A DNA stretch of 64,000 nucleotides from RGIG4576 sp964613095 (GCA_964613095.1 CAZTFX010000001.1:62001-126000), one strand, 5' to 3'. Counted from the stretch's first letter, positions 27,264 through 36,997 are shown. Made by a program: numbers and translations. The notes: generated by a model not told the origin, from the letters alone.

Positions 27264-28229
27264 ATGGAATTTACTTTATTTCTTATAATTGCTATTGCAA
27301 TAATTGCATTAAGTGTTTTCTTCTACTACGTACCTTTTTTCTTATGGATATCGGCACGTGTATCGGGTGTAAATATTTCGTTGTTGCAACTTTTTCTAAT
27401 GCGAATAAGAAAAGTTCCGGCAAATGTAATCACGCAAGCATTAATTGAAGCTCATAAAGCCGGTTTGAGTGAAATAACCCGTGATGATTTAGAAGCTCAT
27501 TATTTAGCCGGTGGGAATGTTGTAAAAGTGGTACATGCACTGGTTTCAGCCGCAAAGGCAAATATTGAATTGGGGTTCAAAATGGCAACAGCAATTGATT
27601 TGGCTGGTAGAGACGTTTTTCAAGCAGTTCAAATGTCAGTAAATCCCAAAGTAATTGATACTCCTCCTGTAACCGCTGTTGCAAAAGATGGAATACAGTT
27701 GATAGCAAAAGCTCGAGTAACAGTGAGAGCAAATATTCGACAATTGGTTGGTGGTGCCGGTGAAGATACGGTGTTGGCTCGAGTAGGTGAGGGCATTGTT
27801 TCTTCTATAGGTTCATCTGAAAGTCATAAAGAGGTTCTTGAGAATCCTGATTCAATTTCAAAAGTTGTTTTGAGAAAAGGATTGGATTCCGGGACTGCTT
27901 TTGAAATCCTGTCTATTGATATTGCTGATATAGATATAGGTAAAAATATCGGTGCTACTCTGCAAATGGATCAGGCACAAGCCGATAAGAATATAGCACA
28001 AGCAAAAGCAGAGGAACGTCGAGCAATGGCTATTGCATTGGAACAAGAAATGAAGGCGAAGGCACAGGAAGCCAGAGCAAAAGTAATTGAAGCCGAGGCT
28101 GAAGTACCTAAAGCGATGGCTGAGGCATTTCGTTGTGGTAATTTAGGGGTTATGGATTATTATAAAATGAAGAATATCGAGGCTGATACATCTATGAGAG
28201 AATCAATAGCAAAGCCGATAACAAAATAA
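27264..28229 (+). CDS. floA: Flotillin-like protein FloA
   Basis: A 321-residue UPF0365/FloA protein, a membrane scaffold associated with functional membrane microdomains. An N-terminal hydrophobic segment (~1-32) that likely forms a hairpin is followed by the SPFH/band-7-like domain (~40-230) and an Ala/Glu/Lys-rich coiled coil (~235-295, QAKAEERRAMAIALEQEMKAKAQ). Conserved stretches include RKVPANVITQALIEAHKAGL and VTAVAKDGIQL. The usual NfeD partner gene is not adjacent; the gene instead lies 13 bases after the TPR protein and 12 before a transporter. Confidence 0.93.
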   Translation: MEFTLFLIIAIAIIALSVFFYYVPFFLWISARVSGVNISLLQLFLMRIRKVPANVITQALIEAHKAGLSEITRDDLEAHYLAGGNVVKVVHALVSAAKANIELGFKMATAIDLAGRDVFQAVQMSVNPKVIDTPPVTAVAKDGIQLIAKARVTVRANIRQLVGGAGEDTVLARVGEGIVSSIGSSESHKEVLENPDSISKVVLRKGLDSGTAFEILSIDIADIDIGKNIGATLQMDQAQADKNIAQAKAEERRAMAIALEQEMKAKAQEARAKVIEAEAEVPKAMAEAFRCGNLGVMDYYKMKNIEADTSMRESIAKPITK

Positions 28230-28241
28230 ATTTATATTAAA

Positions 28242-29717
28242 ATGTTTTCTTTTTTTATTGCATTAGCAATTTTGGTTGGAGGCTATTTTATTTATGGAGC
28301 CTTCGTTGAAAAAATATTAGATATAGATGAGAGCAGGAAAACTCCTGCTTTCACTATGCAGGATGGAGTTGATTATATACCAATGCCGACATGGAAAGTT
28401 TTTCTTATACAATTTCTGAATATTGCCGGGTTAGGTCCTATTTTCGGAGCTATAATGGGAGTCATGTATGGACCATCCGCTTTTGTATGGATTGCTGTTG
28501 GTACTATATTTGGAGGGGCTGTCCATGATTATACTTCAGGAATGTTATCTTTAAAGAAAAATGGTGCTTCCTTACCTGAAGTTGTAGGTGATGAATTGGG
28601 TAATGGCATAAAGCAGATTATGCGTGGTTTTGCCCTTATTTTGATGGTCTTGGTTGGTGCAGTATTTGTAATAAATCCGGCAGAGTTGATTGCAGGTATG
28701 ACTCCGGAAACTTTAGATACGCAGTTTTGGATTGTAATTATTTTTATTTATTATATATTGGCAACTTTATTGCCCATTGATAAATTGATAGGAAACTTAT
28801 ATCCTGTTTTTGGATTTGCTTTGCTTTTCATGGCAGTTGGTATATTTGTGATATTATTAGGTCATTTGGATTATGTGCCGGAGTTTACTGAAGGATTCCA
28901 GAACCGATATCCAAATGCAGAAAGTCATCCGATATTTCCAATGATGTTTGTTTCTATAGCATGTGGCGCAATTTCCGGATTCCATGCTACTCAGTCGCCA
29001 TTGATGGCTCGATGTATAAAAAATGAACGACTTGGTAGACGAGTGTTTTATGGAGCAATGGTAGTGGAAGGTATAGTGGCATTGATTTGGGCTGCTGCAG
29101 CTATTGCTTTTTTCAAAGGTAATTTTACCGATTTAGCTACATATTTAGGTGAAAACAGTACGGCTCCGTTGGTAAATGAAATATCAATTACATGGTTGGG
29201 GCAGTTTGGTGGTTTATTGGCAATATTAGGGGTAATAGCTGCACCTATAACATCAGGAGATACTGCATTAAGAACAGCAAGATTAATAACAGCGGATTTC
29301 TTGAAATTCAAGCAGGATACAATATGGAGACGACTAATAATTTCAGTTCCAATATTTATTGCTTCTTATTTGATAATGCAAATTAATTTTCAGGTATTAT
29401 GGAGATATTTTGGATGGTGCAATCAAGCATTATCGGTATTTACACTATGGGCTGTGACAATGTATTTAGCTCGTAAAAAGAAATTATATATGATAACATT
29501 GATACCGGCATTGTTTATGACAATGGTATGTACCACATATATCATATATGCTCCGGAAGGTTTTACATTTGATAATTTATTGACTGATTTTATCGTAAAA
29601 AAATATACTGATTTGAATCCGATTTCAGTGAATTATTTTATTTGCATAGGAATTTCTGCAATTGTGAGTATTATATTTTACACGATATTTTATAAAAAGA
29701 TATTAAAACGTTCGTAG
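28242..29717 (+). CDS. CstA-family transporter (carbon starvation protein)
   Basis: A 491-residue inner membrane transporter of the CstA family, associated with uptake of peptides or pyruvate in other bacteria. About 13-14 hydrophobic segments are apparent. Family motifs include IAGLGPIFGAIMGVMYGPSAFVWI, FGGAVHDYTSGMLSLKK, and SGFHATQSPLMARCIKNE. It is the short form, without the long C-terminal part of E. coli CstA (~700), as usual in Bacteroidota. Substrate is not predictable. Gaps to its neighbours are 12 and 6 bases, so it is in the same transcript as floA. Confidence 0.9.
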   Translation: MFSFFIALAILVGGYFIYGAFVEKILDIDESRKTPAFTMQDGVDYIPMPTWKVFLIQFLNIAGLGPIFGAIMGVMYGPSAFVWIAVGTIFGGAVHDYTSGMLSLKKNGASLPEVVGDELGNGIKQIMRGFALILMVLVGAVFVINPAELIAGMTPETLDTQFWIVIIFIYYILATLLPIDKLIGNLYPVFGFALLFMAVGIFVILLGHLDYVPEFTEGFQNRYPNAESHPIFPMMFVSIACGAISGFHATQSPLMARCIKNERLGRRVFYGAMVVEGIVALIWAAAAIAFFKGNFTDLATYLGENSTAPLVNEISITWLGQFGGLLAILGVIAAPITSGDTALRTARLITADFLKFKQDTIWRRLIISVPIFIASYLIMQINFQVLWRYFGWCNQALSVFTLWAVTMYLARKKKLYMITLIPALFMTMVCTTYIIYAPEGFTFDNLLTDFIVKKYTDLNPISVNYFICIGISAIVSIIFYTIFYKKILKRS

Positions 29718-29723
29718 TTTAGG

Positions 29724-30536
29724 ATGATTGATTTTAATAACATAATAAATAAAACAAAATTATATAATTTTCATTCGCACACACAATTCTGTGATGGTCG
29801 TGAAAAAATGGAATCTTTCGTGAAAGAGGCGATACAATTAGGTTTTACTGATATTGGTTTTTCACCTCATTCACCCATTCCGTATGATTCACCTTGTAAT
29901 ATGAAAAAAGAGGATGTTCCATTATATCTTTTAGAAATACAAGAGTTGAAATTAAAATATGGAGGGAAAATCAATATCTATGCTTCAATGGAAATTGACT
30001 ATCTTGATGATTGGGGACCATCTTGTTCCTATTTTTCTAGTATTCCGTTAGATTATAAAATAGGTTCTATTCATTTTATTAAATCTTTTTTGAATGGGAA
30101 AGAGTTTATAGATGTAGATGGATCGTATGAAAATTTTAAACAGAAAATGATTATTCATTTCAATAATGATATAAAAGGTGTTGTAGAGAGTTTCTATAAT
30201 CAAACATTGAATATGATAGATGCCGGTGGTTTTGATATAATAGGTCATTTTGATAAAATTGCATTTAATGCAAATGAATATCAAAACGGAATTGAAACAG
30301 AATCTTGGTATCAAATATTGATAAATAGAGTTGTAGATGCAATTATGGATAAAAAATACATTATTGAAATAAATACTAAAGCATTTAAGCAAAATAATCG
30401 TTTTTTTCCAAATGAAAGATATTTTCAATTATTGAGAAAATACAATGCACCGATATTAGTGAACTCGGATGTCCATTTTCCTGAACTGATAAATTCAGGA
30501 AGAATGGAAGCATTTAATTTATTGAGATGTGATTAA
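29724..30536 (+). CDS. PHP-domain histidinol-phosphatase-like phosphoesterase
   Basis: A 270-residue PHP-superfamily enzyme of the HisJ/HisK type, which hydrolyses L-histidinol phosphate. Metal-site motifs are in the family order: HSHTQFCDG (HxH, ~14-22), DIGFSPHSP, SMEIDY (Glu), GSIHFI, GHFDK and NSDVH near the end. A monofunctional enzyme of this size is common in Bacteroidales, but other phosphate esters cannot be excluded. No other his genes are nearby; the neighbour is metA. Confidence 0.85.
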   Translation: MIDFNNIINKTKLYNFHSHTQFCDGREKMESFVKEAIQLGFTDIGFSPHSPIPYDSPCNMKKEDVPLYLLEIQELKLKYGGKINIYASMEIDYLDDWGPSCSYFSSIPLDYKIGSIHFIKSFLNGKEFIDVDGSYENFKQKMIIHFNNDIKGVVESFYNQTLNMIDAGGFDIIGHFDKIAFNANEYQNGIETESWYQILINRVVDAIMDKKYIIEINTKAFKQNNRFFPNERYFQLLRKYNAPILVNSDVHFPELINSGRMEAFNLLRCD

Positions 30537-30555
30537 TATATAAAAAATAAAAATA

Positions 30556-31473
30556 ATGCCAGTAAGAGTACCAACATCATTACCTGCGGTAGAGTCTCTA
30601 AAAAATGAGAATATATTTGTAATAGATGAACAAAGGGCATCCAGTCAAGATATACGTCCGTTGAAAATAGCTGTCTTAAATCTTATGCCACTTAAGATTA
30701 TGACCGAAACTGATATATTGAGATTATTGTCAAATACACCGTTGCAAATAGAGCTTGATTTGATTGAAGTTGATGGTCATGAAAGTAAGAATACGCCACG
30801 TGAACATCTTGATACATTCTATAAAAAGTTTGAAGATGTGAAGAGTTGTAAATATGATGGATTTATAATAACAGGAGCACCGGTAGAAAAGCTGGATTTT
30901 GAAGATGTAGATTATTGGGGACAGCTTGAAGAAATCTTTGCATGGGCAAGAACTCATGTCACTTCTACACTATATATATGTTGGGCTGCTTTGGCTGGAT
31001 TGTATTATCGTTATGGTATAAAAAAACATATTCTATCATCTAAATTATCGGGGGTATTCGAACATAAAATAGATAATTTGCAAAATCCTATTTTTAGGGG
31101 ATTCGATGATGTGTTTTATGCACCACATAGTCGTCATAGTACAGTAAAGAAAGAAGATATTTTGAAACATGAAGAGTTGGAAGTAATTTCAGAAGGAGAC
31201 GAATGTGGTGTTTATATTGTGATGGGACGAAAGGGGCGTGAATTTTATATTTTGGGTCACCCGGAGTATTCTCCGGGTACTCTTGATTTTGAGTATCATA
31301 GAGATTTAAAATTAGGATTGAATCCTCATATCCCGGATAATTATTATATAGATAATAATCCTGATAAGGGATTGATTGTGCGTTGGCGTTCACATGCCAA
31401 TTTGTTATATTCCAATTGGCTGAATTATTTTGTTTATCAAGAAACTCCATATGATATTAGAAATATAAAATAG
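30556..31473 (+). CDS. metA: Homoserine O-acetyltransferase (MetA family)
   Basis: A 305-residue MetA-family acyltransferase that activates homoserine for methionine synthesis. The catalytic residues are C142 (ICWAALAGLYY), H235 and E237 (LGHPEYSPGT). Residue 111 is Glu (TGAPVEKLDF); published work on this family (Zubieta and colleagues) ties Glu111 to acetyl-CoA and Gly111 to succinyl-CoA use, so acetyl transfer is predicted despite the usual name homoserine O-succinyltransferase. Length and N-terminus (MPVRVPTSLPA) are canonical. It lies 19 bases after the PHP gene; no SAM riboswitch-like structure is evident in that gap. Confidence 0.95.
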   Translation: MPVRVPTSLPAVESLKNENIFVIDEQRASSQDIRPLKIAVLNLMPLKIMTETDILRLLSNTPLQIELDLIEVDGHESKNTPREHLDTFYKKFEDVKSCKYDGFIITGAPVEKLDFEDVDYWGQLEEIFAWARTHVTSTLYICWAALAGLYYRYGIKKHILSSKLSGVFEHKIDNLQNPIFRGFDDVFYAPHSRHSTVKKEDILKHEELEVISEGDECGVYIVMGRKGREFYILGHPEYSPGTLDFEYHRDLKLGLNPHIPDNYYIDNNPDKGLIVRWRSHANLLYSNWLNYFVYQETPYDIRNIK

Positions 31474-31480
31474 TTGTCAT

Positions 31481-33331
31481 TTGAAAAAAACTGAAAAAAT
31501 AAAATTAGAGTTACTGGCTCCTGCAAAAAATGCAATTATAGCAAAAGAAGCCATAAAACATGGTGCTGATGCCGTATATATGGGTGCAACGAAGTACGGA
31601 GCAAGAGCCTCAGCGGGAAATTCGATTGAAGATATTAAATCAGTTGTCGATTTTGCTCATAAATTTAATGTAAAATTATATGTAACTATCAATACTATAA
31701 TTTATGAATCGGAGCTAGAAGATGTTGAGTCACAGATAAGACAATTATATAATATTGGGGTTGATGCACTCATTATTCAGGATATGGGTATATTAAGAAT
31801 GAATATTCCCCCAATAGCTTTACACGCGAGTACACAATGTGATTTAAGGACACCTGAAAAAGCTGAGTTCTTGGAAAAAGTTGGTTTTTCTCAATTAGTG
31901 ATGGCTCGGGAGCTATCGTTGACAGAGATAAAATCTATAAAGGAACGGGTAGATGTAACCCTCGAAGCTTTTGTGCATGGAGCTTTGTGTGTAAGTTATA
32001 GTGGTAGATGTGGGCTTAGTTATGCTTGTACGGGAAGAAGTGCAAATAGGGGTGAGTGTGCTCAAATGTGTCGTTTGCCCTATAATTTAATTGATGATAC
32101 CGGTAATGTTATTTCAGCCAATAAACATTTGTTGTCATTAAAAGATTTGAATCAAAGTTCTAATTTATATGATTTGATAAATGCAGGAGTTTCATCTTTT
32201 AAGATAGAGGGGAGACTGAAGGATATTGATTATGTAAAAAATATAGTTGCTTTTTATCGAAAGGAACTTGATAAAATAATTAATGAAAATCCCGAAAAAT
32301 ATGAACGTAGTTCAATAGGAACAAGCTCTATAACGTTTACACCTCAATTAGATAAAGTTTTTAATAGAACATACACACAATATTTTCTTAAGACGAGAAA
32401 TTTACGAAATGGCACAAAGATAGCTTCTTTAAATACACCAAAATCACAAGGTGAATATATTGGAACACTTTTGTCTGTAAGTAATGGTAAACAACTGTTA
32501 ATTGATACAAAAAAAGAACTAACAAATGGTGATGGATTAAGTTTTTTTAATAAAAAAGGTGAATATTCCGGCTTTAGAATAAATAAAGTTCTGGGGAAAT
32601 ATGTTTACGTGACTCAATCGGTAAAAATAGAGAAAGGTACAAAATTATATAGAACTTTTGATAAACGATTTAATGATTTAATTTCTACCGACACAGCCCA
32701 ACGTTTTATTTATGTAGATTTTGTATTATCTGTAAAAAATAATCATTTGTTATTGGAAGCAACTGATGAGAGAGGAAATAATATAGCGGTGTCTTATTGG
32801 TCGGATGTGGCTTTTGAAAAAGCAAAGAACAATCAGCAGATTAAACAAGAAGATATACTTGGGAAATTAGGAAATACGATTTATTCTCTTCGAGATGTTC
32901 AAGTTGCAGGTGATTATTTTATTCCTAATTCAATTCTAACTGAATTAAGGAGATTTGCTATAGAAAAATTGGATAAGGCTCAACTGATAAATTATAAATA
33001 TAATTATAGAAAACCGGAGAATTTGGAAATTAAGTATTTAAAAGATGAGCTAAATTATGCAGATAATGTTTCCAATAGTTTGAGTTCTAAATTCTATAAA
33101 GAGCATGGTGTAAAAAATATACAAGTTGCATTGGAAACGCATACTTTGGATAAAATTGATACAGAGGTTCTAATGCATACAAGATATTGTATATTACGTG
33201 AATTAGGATATTGTAGAAAAGAAAAAAAAACTGCATTATCACATAAATTATATCTTGTGAATGAACGTACAAAATTGCTCTTGGAAACAGATTGTGCTAA
33301 TTGTGAAATGCATATAAGTAAGATTAAATAA
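31481..33331 (+). CDS. U32-family peptidase / RlhA-like protein
   Basis: A 616-residue member of peptidase family U32. The N-terminal half (~1-290) is the TIM-barrel-like U32 domain with the signature EAFVHGALCVSYSGRCGLS, followed by a Cys cluster (C-T-G-R, GECAQMC) that may bind iron-sulfur as in tRNA/rRNA-hydroxylating relatives (TrhP, RlhA). A collagenase-like C-terminal domain follows, and the C-terminus carries another Cys pair (DCANCEMH). RNA hydroxylation is a possible role by analogy. The start is TTG 31481, 7 bases after metA; no ATG precedes the conserved LLAPAKN. Confidence 0.9.
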   Translation: MKKTEKIKLELLAPAKNAIIAKEAIKHGADAVYMGATKYGARASAGNSIEDIKSVVDFAHKFNVKLYVTINTIIYESELEDVESQIRQLYNIGVDALIIQDMGILRMNIPPIALHASTQCDLRTPEKAEFLEKVGFSQLVMARELSLTEIKSIKERVDVTLEAFVHGALCVSYSGRCGLSYACTGRSANRGECAQMCRLPYNLIDDTGNVISANKHLLSLKDLNQSSNLYDLINAGVSSFKIEGRLKDIDYVKNIVAFYRKELDKIINENPEKYERSSIGTSSITFTPQLDKVFNRTYTQYFLKTRNLRNGTKIASLNTPKSQGEYIGTLLSVSNGKQLLIDTKKELTNGDGLSFFNKKGEYSGFRINKVLGKYVYVTQSVKIEKGTKLYRTFDKRFNDLISTDTAQRFIYVDFVLSVKNNHLLLEATDERGNNIAVSYWSDVAFEKAKNNQQIKQEDILGKLGNTIYSLRDVQVAGDYFIPNSILTELRRFAIEKLDKAQLINYKYNYRKPENLEIKYLKDELNYADNVSNSLSSKFYKEHGVKNIQVALETHTLDKIDTEVLMHTRYCILRELGYCRKEKKTALSHKLYLVNERTKLLLETDCANCEMHISKIK

Positions 33332-33350
33332 GGCTTCAAAATGAAGCCTT
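33330..33350. terminator. Bidirectional terminator between convergent genes
   Basis: AAGGCTTCA / TGAAGCCTT, 9-base stem, 3-base loop, between the U32 gene (plus) and the amidase gene (minus). T/A tracts flank both sides. Confidence 0.75.
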
Positions 33351-33357
33351 ATTTATA

Positions 33358-34155
33358 TTAGATTAATTCAAAATTATCAAAATCCTTCCAAGCCGGAAAC
33401 TTCTCACGGAAAGAAGCTAATTTTTCTGCATTTAGTTTTGCTGAGATAATCGGAGAATTTGAAGTTTTTTCAGCAATTATTTTTCCTCTCATATCTATTA
33501 TTATGGATTCCCCGGAATATTCAATTCCAGAAGGACTCTCTCCTGTGCGGTTTACTCCACATACGTAACATTCATTCTCTAAAGCTCTAGCTATTAAGAG
33601 ATGTTTCCATGCGTAAGTTCTTGCTTTAGGCCAATTGGCAACAACCAATAAAAGGTCATATTTATTGTTTGAATTCCTTAACCATACAGGAAATCTTAAA
33701 TCATAACATACAACTAGCATTATATTCCAGCCTCTATATCGAATAACTTTAGGCTGTGAAGTCCCCGCTGTAAATACGGTTTGTTCTCCTCCAATACTAA
33801 AAATATGATGTTTGTCATAGTAAGTTTCTTCTCCACAACTTTCAATGAAGAATGCCCGATTGTATATTTTGTCAGCAGTGCGAGCCATAAAGCTGCCTGC
33901 AATAGCAATGTTATATTGTTTGGCTAGTCTTTTTAAGGTAATAATTGTGTTTTCTGTATTTTTCTCTGATAAAGCTTTCATTTCTATCGGATTTTCTATT
34001 AAGAAACCGGTAGAAAACAATTCCGGCAATACTACTAAATCGGTATTGGAAGGTAATGCTTGTAGGTTTTGTTCCAAACGTGATAAATTAGCCAATTTAT
34101 CTCCCCACACAATATCATCTTCAAGAGCTACGATATTAAAATCTTTGTTTATCAT
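33358..34155 (-). CDS. Nitrilase-superfamily amidase (omega-amidase-like)
   Basis: A 265-residue carbon-nitrogen hydrolase. The Glu-Lys-Cys triad is visible as LPELFSTGF (E), YDKHHIFS (K) and VVCYDLRFP (C). The pattern and length match YafV/Nit2-type omega-amidases, which hydrolyse alpha-ketoglutaramate, a metabolite-repair activity in methionine salvage and glutamine transamination. Closely spaced behind the PlsC-like gene (6 bases), so it is last in a three-gene minus-strand transcript. Precise substrate is inferred. Confidence 0.85.
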   Translation of the reverse strand: MINKDFNIVALEDDIVWGDKLANLSRLEQNLQALPSNTDLVVLPELFSTGFLIENPIEMKALSEKNTENTIITLKRLAKQYNIAIAGSFMARTADKIYNRAFFIESCGEETYYDKHHIFSIGGEQTVFTAGTSQPKVIRYRGWNIMLVVCYDLRFPVWLRNSNNKYDLLLVVANWPKARTYAWKHLLIARALENECYVCGVNRTGESPSGIEYSGESIIIDMRGKIIAEKTSNSPIISAKLNAEKLASFREKFPAWKDFDNFELI

Positions 34156-34161
34156 ATTTTG

Positions 34162-34701
34162 TTAATCAATACAGAATTTATCAGGATATTTTGCATGTAC
34201 ACCTTTGTAGTAATGTTTTATATATTGCATATCTTTTTCAACATTACCTGTTGGTGTATATGTATCAGTAAGTGTGATATGTTTTTTCTTATAATCGATG
34301 GCTGCCATTATAATGGGAATATCAGCTCCTTTAGCTATATAAATAATTCCGCTTCGCCATTTTTGTACTCGTTTTCTCGTTCCTTCCGGAGTTATTGCTA
34401 GAATTAAACTTTCGGAGTTATTATATAGATCTATTATTGTTTCAGTTAAATCGGTATTACATTTACGCGAAACCGGAATTCCCCCCATCGCTTTAAATAA
34501 ATAATTCAGAGGGAAAAAGAACCAAGTTTTTTTCATTAGAAAACTTGCTTTCCATTTGAGTGATTTGCATACTAATTGAGCATAAAAGAAATCCCAATTA
34601 CTTGTGTGAGGTGCAACGCATATAACACATTTAGGATAGTCGGGAATAGAAACTTCCAGCGACCATCCTAATTTCTTGAATATAAATTCGGCTAAATTCA
34701 A
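34162..34701 (-). CDS. PlsC-like 1-acylglycerol-3-phosphate acyltransferase
   Basis: A 179-residue protein with the acyltransferase motifs HTSNWD (HX4D, residues 32-37) and TPEGTR (104-109), plus GGIPVSR (block II, ~73-79). It is shorter than E. coli PlsC (245) and lacks an obvious N-terminal membrane span, as in other small Bacteroidota homologues annotated as lysophospholipid acyltransferases. It would acylate lysophosphatidate or an aminolipid at the inner membrane face. Middle gene of a minus-strand run. Confidence 0.85.
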   Translation of the reverse strand: MNLAEFIFKKLGWSLEVSIPDYPKCVICVAPHTSNWDFFYAQLVCKSLKWKASFLMKKTWFFFPLNYLFKAMGGIPVSRKCNTDLTETIIDLYNNSESLILAITPEGTRKRVQKWRSGIIYIAKGADIPIIMAAIDYKKKHITLTDTYTPTGNVEKDMQYIKHYYKGVHAKYPDKFCID

Positions 34702-34724
34702 AATACAGTCATATTTATAAGCTT

Positions 34725-35090
34725 TTATCTTGAAAGAGCTGCTTTATTGGCTTCCTTTTGTTCTTTTGAAAGAGCCGAGTTCATTTCTTCAACAAGAGTA
34801 TTTACTGTAGTTGCAAGTTCATTGCGTAAAGCCTTATAACATTCTTTATAATATGCTTTACGAGCCTTGTTGTATTCAAAAGCATTTCCATTGAATGATT
34901 TCAATGTTTTATCAAAAGATACGGAAACCTTGTCAATAGTTTCAGTTTGTATATATGCTGCCTTTACAATGATATTTTCCATTTTGTCATAATCAATACC
35001 ATTGAAAAATTCCATAGCATATATACATTCTCCTGCGATATCTGCGCATGTATACTTAATATACTTCTTTAAATCTCTTTTACTAGCCAT
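34725..35090 (-). CDS. Conserved-looking small protein of unknown function
   Basis: A 121-residue soluble, mostly helical, highly charged protein without signal peptide or membrane segment. Notable are the Tyr/Ala-rich stretch IKYTCADIAGECIYAMEFF and the Lys/Tyr-rich YNKARKAYYKECYKAL. I recognise no family. It is the first gene of a minus-strand run with the PlsC-like and amidase genes (23 bases to the next), and divergent from the glycogen synthase gene. No function is proposed. Confidence 0.7.
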   Translation of the reverse strand: MASKRDLKKYIKYTCADIAGECIYAMEFFNGIDYDKMENIIVKAAYIQTETIDKVSVSFDKTLKSFNGNAFEYNKARKAYYKECYKALRNELATTVNTLVEEMNSALSKEQKEANKAALSR

Positions 35091-35119
35091 AATTAAAAAT
35101 TGTTTTATTGTTTATTTTG

Positions 35120-35127
35120 CTAAGTTA
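35120..35127 (-). promoter_or_regulatory. Possible -7 element for the 34.2-35.1 kb minus-strand run
   Basis: On the minus strand this reads TAACTTAG, 7 of 8 to TAnnTTTG, about 30 bases before the start codon. No clear -33 is seen. Confidence 0.4.
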
Positions 35128-35220
35128 CGAAAAATATTTGAATAATGGTGTTATCTTGCGTTTTATAATTGTGTAAATATTTTCAACTGTATAATGTTTA
35201 AAAATGGAATATTACATTAA

Positions 35221-35251
35221 TTGGTTTATTGAGAAATTATTACTAACTTTG
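35221..35251 (+). promoter_or_regulatory. Promoter of the glycogen synthase-phosphorylase pair
   Basis: TTGG at 35221-35224 (3 of 4 to the -33 TTTG), a 19-base spacer, and an exact -7 TAACTTTG at 35244-35251. The ATG is 26 bases downstream. Confidence 0.65.
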
Positions 35252-35277
35252 CACTTTCAAAATTTTATGATATTAAT

Positions 35278-36921
35278 ATGACCCAAAATAAAAAGCACTC
35301 TAATTTAATTTTTGAAATTAGTTGGGAAGTGTGTAATAAGGTTGGTGGTATTTATACCGTATTATCAACAAAAGCTCAAACGCTTAATCGCCTATTTCAG
35401 GACAGAGTGATATTCATAGGTCCTGATTTTGGAAAAGATAACACTTCAAGCACATTTAAGGAATTTCCAAGATTGCTTCATGTATGGAAAAAAAACAGCA
35501 ATTTACCTTATGACTTAAAGGTGAGAGTAGGTCGTTGGGATATTCCGGGTAGCCCTATTGTTATTTTAGTAGATTATAAATCATTGTATGCTTGTAAAGA
35601 ACAATTATATACCGATATGTGGAATAAGTATCAGGTTGATTCGTTGCATGCTTATGGTGATTATGATGAGTCTTGTATGTTTGCCTATGGTGCGGCATTG
35701 GTTATTGAGGATTACGCTAAATATGAAAAAAATAATGCGACCAAGACACAAGTGTTTGCCCACTTTGATGAATGGACTACCGGTATGGGATTGTTATATT
35801 TGAAAAGTGTAATGCCAAGTATTGCCACTATATTTACTACGCATGCTACGAGCATTGGTCGCAGTATTTGCGGAAATAACAAGCCGCTATATGATTATAT
35901 GGCGGGATATAACGGTGACCAAATGGCTGATGAACTGAATATGCAGTCAAAGCATTCTTTGGAAAAACAGGCAGCGTTAAATGCAGGTGCTTTCACTACT
36001 GTAAGTGATGTAACGGCAATAGAATGCAAACAATTGATTGGTCGTACACCGATTGTAACTCCAAATGGATTTGAATTGAATTTTGTTCCGGAGAAAACTC
36101 AATATACTAAGAAGCGAAAAGAAGCTAGAAAAAAATTATTGGATGTTGCTCAAGCATTGATAGGAACAGAATTGACCGATAATACTTATCTGATTGCAAC
36201 GTCAGGACGTAATGAATTTAGAAATAAAGGTCTTGATGTCTTTTTGGATTCCATGAATGTATTGCGTTCAAAATGGTCGGATAGCGAACGAAAGATTGTA
36301 GCTTTCATGATGGTACCTGCTTGGGTAAAAGAGGCTAGAACTGAATTGAAAGATAAACTGGAATCTAAAACATCGGCAGATTTAGAAAATAGAATAATTA
36401 CACATGATATTAATAATTATGGTGATGATTCTATATATGGTAAGATGAGATACTTAGGTATGGCAAATTTAATGGATGAAAATACATATATAATATATGT
36501 TCCTTGTTATTTGAATGGAGAGGATGGTATATTTGATATGGATTACTATGATTTGCTGATAGGTCTTGATTGTACTATATTTGCATCTTATTATGAGCCA
36601 TGGGGATATACTCCAATGGAGAGTGTTGCATTTGGAATTCCGACTATCACAACCGATTTGTCCGGTTTTGGTCAATGGGTTCAATCTGAATGTGGCGCAG
36701 GTTTTGATAAGTCGGGTGTAACTGTTATACATCGTACTGACTCAAATTATAGTGAAGTGGTTGATCAAATCTCAAGTGTGGTATATGATTATCTAAAGAG
36801 TGATGATAAATATAAGAAGAAAGCACGAGAGAATGCGAAAAAAACTGCGAATAAGGCAACATGGAATAATTTCATAAAATATTATGAAGATGCCTATAAT
36901 GAAGCGATAAATAACCTATGA
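35278..36921 (+). CDS. Glycogen synthase, GT3 (eukaryote-like) family
   Basis: A 547-residue glycosyltransferase that extends alpha-1,4-glucan. The N-terminal motif EISWEVCNKVGGIYTVLSTKA and the C-terminal ASYYEPWGYTPMESVAFGIPTITTDLSGFG match the GT3 glycogen synthases of animals and fungi rather than bacterial GT5 GlgA. GT3 enzymes usually prefer UDP-glucose. Between them a Rossmann-like C-terminal domain begins near residue 260 (TPNGFELNFVP). It is the first of a two-gene unit with a phosphorylase 76 bases later, giving glucan synthesis and breakdown together. No GlgB or GlgC gene lies in this window. Confidence 0.88.
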   Translation: MTQNKKHSNLIFEISWEVCNKVGGIYTVLSTKAQTLNRLFQDRVIFIGPDFGKDNTSSTFKEFPRLLHVWKKNSNLPYDLKVRVGRWDIPGSPIVILVDYKSLYACKEQLYTDMWNKYQVDSLHAYGDYDESCMFAYGAALVIEDYAKYEKNNATKTQVFAHFDEWTTGMGLLYLKSVMPSIATIFTTHATSIGRSICGNNKPLYDYMAGYNGDQMADELNMQSKHSLEKQAALNAGAFTTVSDVTAIECKQLIGRTPIVTPNGFELNFVPEKTQYTKKRKEARKKLLDVAQALIGTELTDNTYLIATSGRNEFRNKGLDVFLDSMNVLRSKWSDSERKIVAFMMVPAWVKEARTELKDKLESKTSADLENRIITHDINNYGDDSIYGKMRYLGMANLMDENTYIIYVPCYLNGEDGIFDMDYYDLLIGLDCTIFASYYEPWGYTPMESVAFGIPTITTDLSGFGQWVQSECGAGFDKSGVTVIHRTDSNYSEVVDQISSVVYDYLKSDDKYKKKARENAKKTANKATWNNFIKYYEDAYNEAINNL

Positions 36922-36929
36922 GAGAAATT

Positions 36930-36951
36930 TAATGTATTACAAGATACATTA
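36930..36951 (+). terminator. Weak hairpin between glycogen synthase and phosphorylase genes
   Basis: TAATGTAT / ATACATTA, 8-base A/T-rich stem with a 6-base loop. Weak; could be an attenuator or processing site rather than a full terminator. Confidence 0.3.
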
Positions 36952-36997
36952 TAATTTGTTGTAGAAAATAAATAAAACAGATATTTAATAAATTCTT

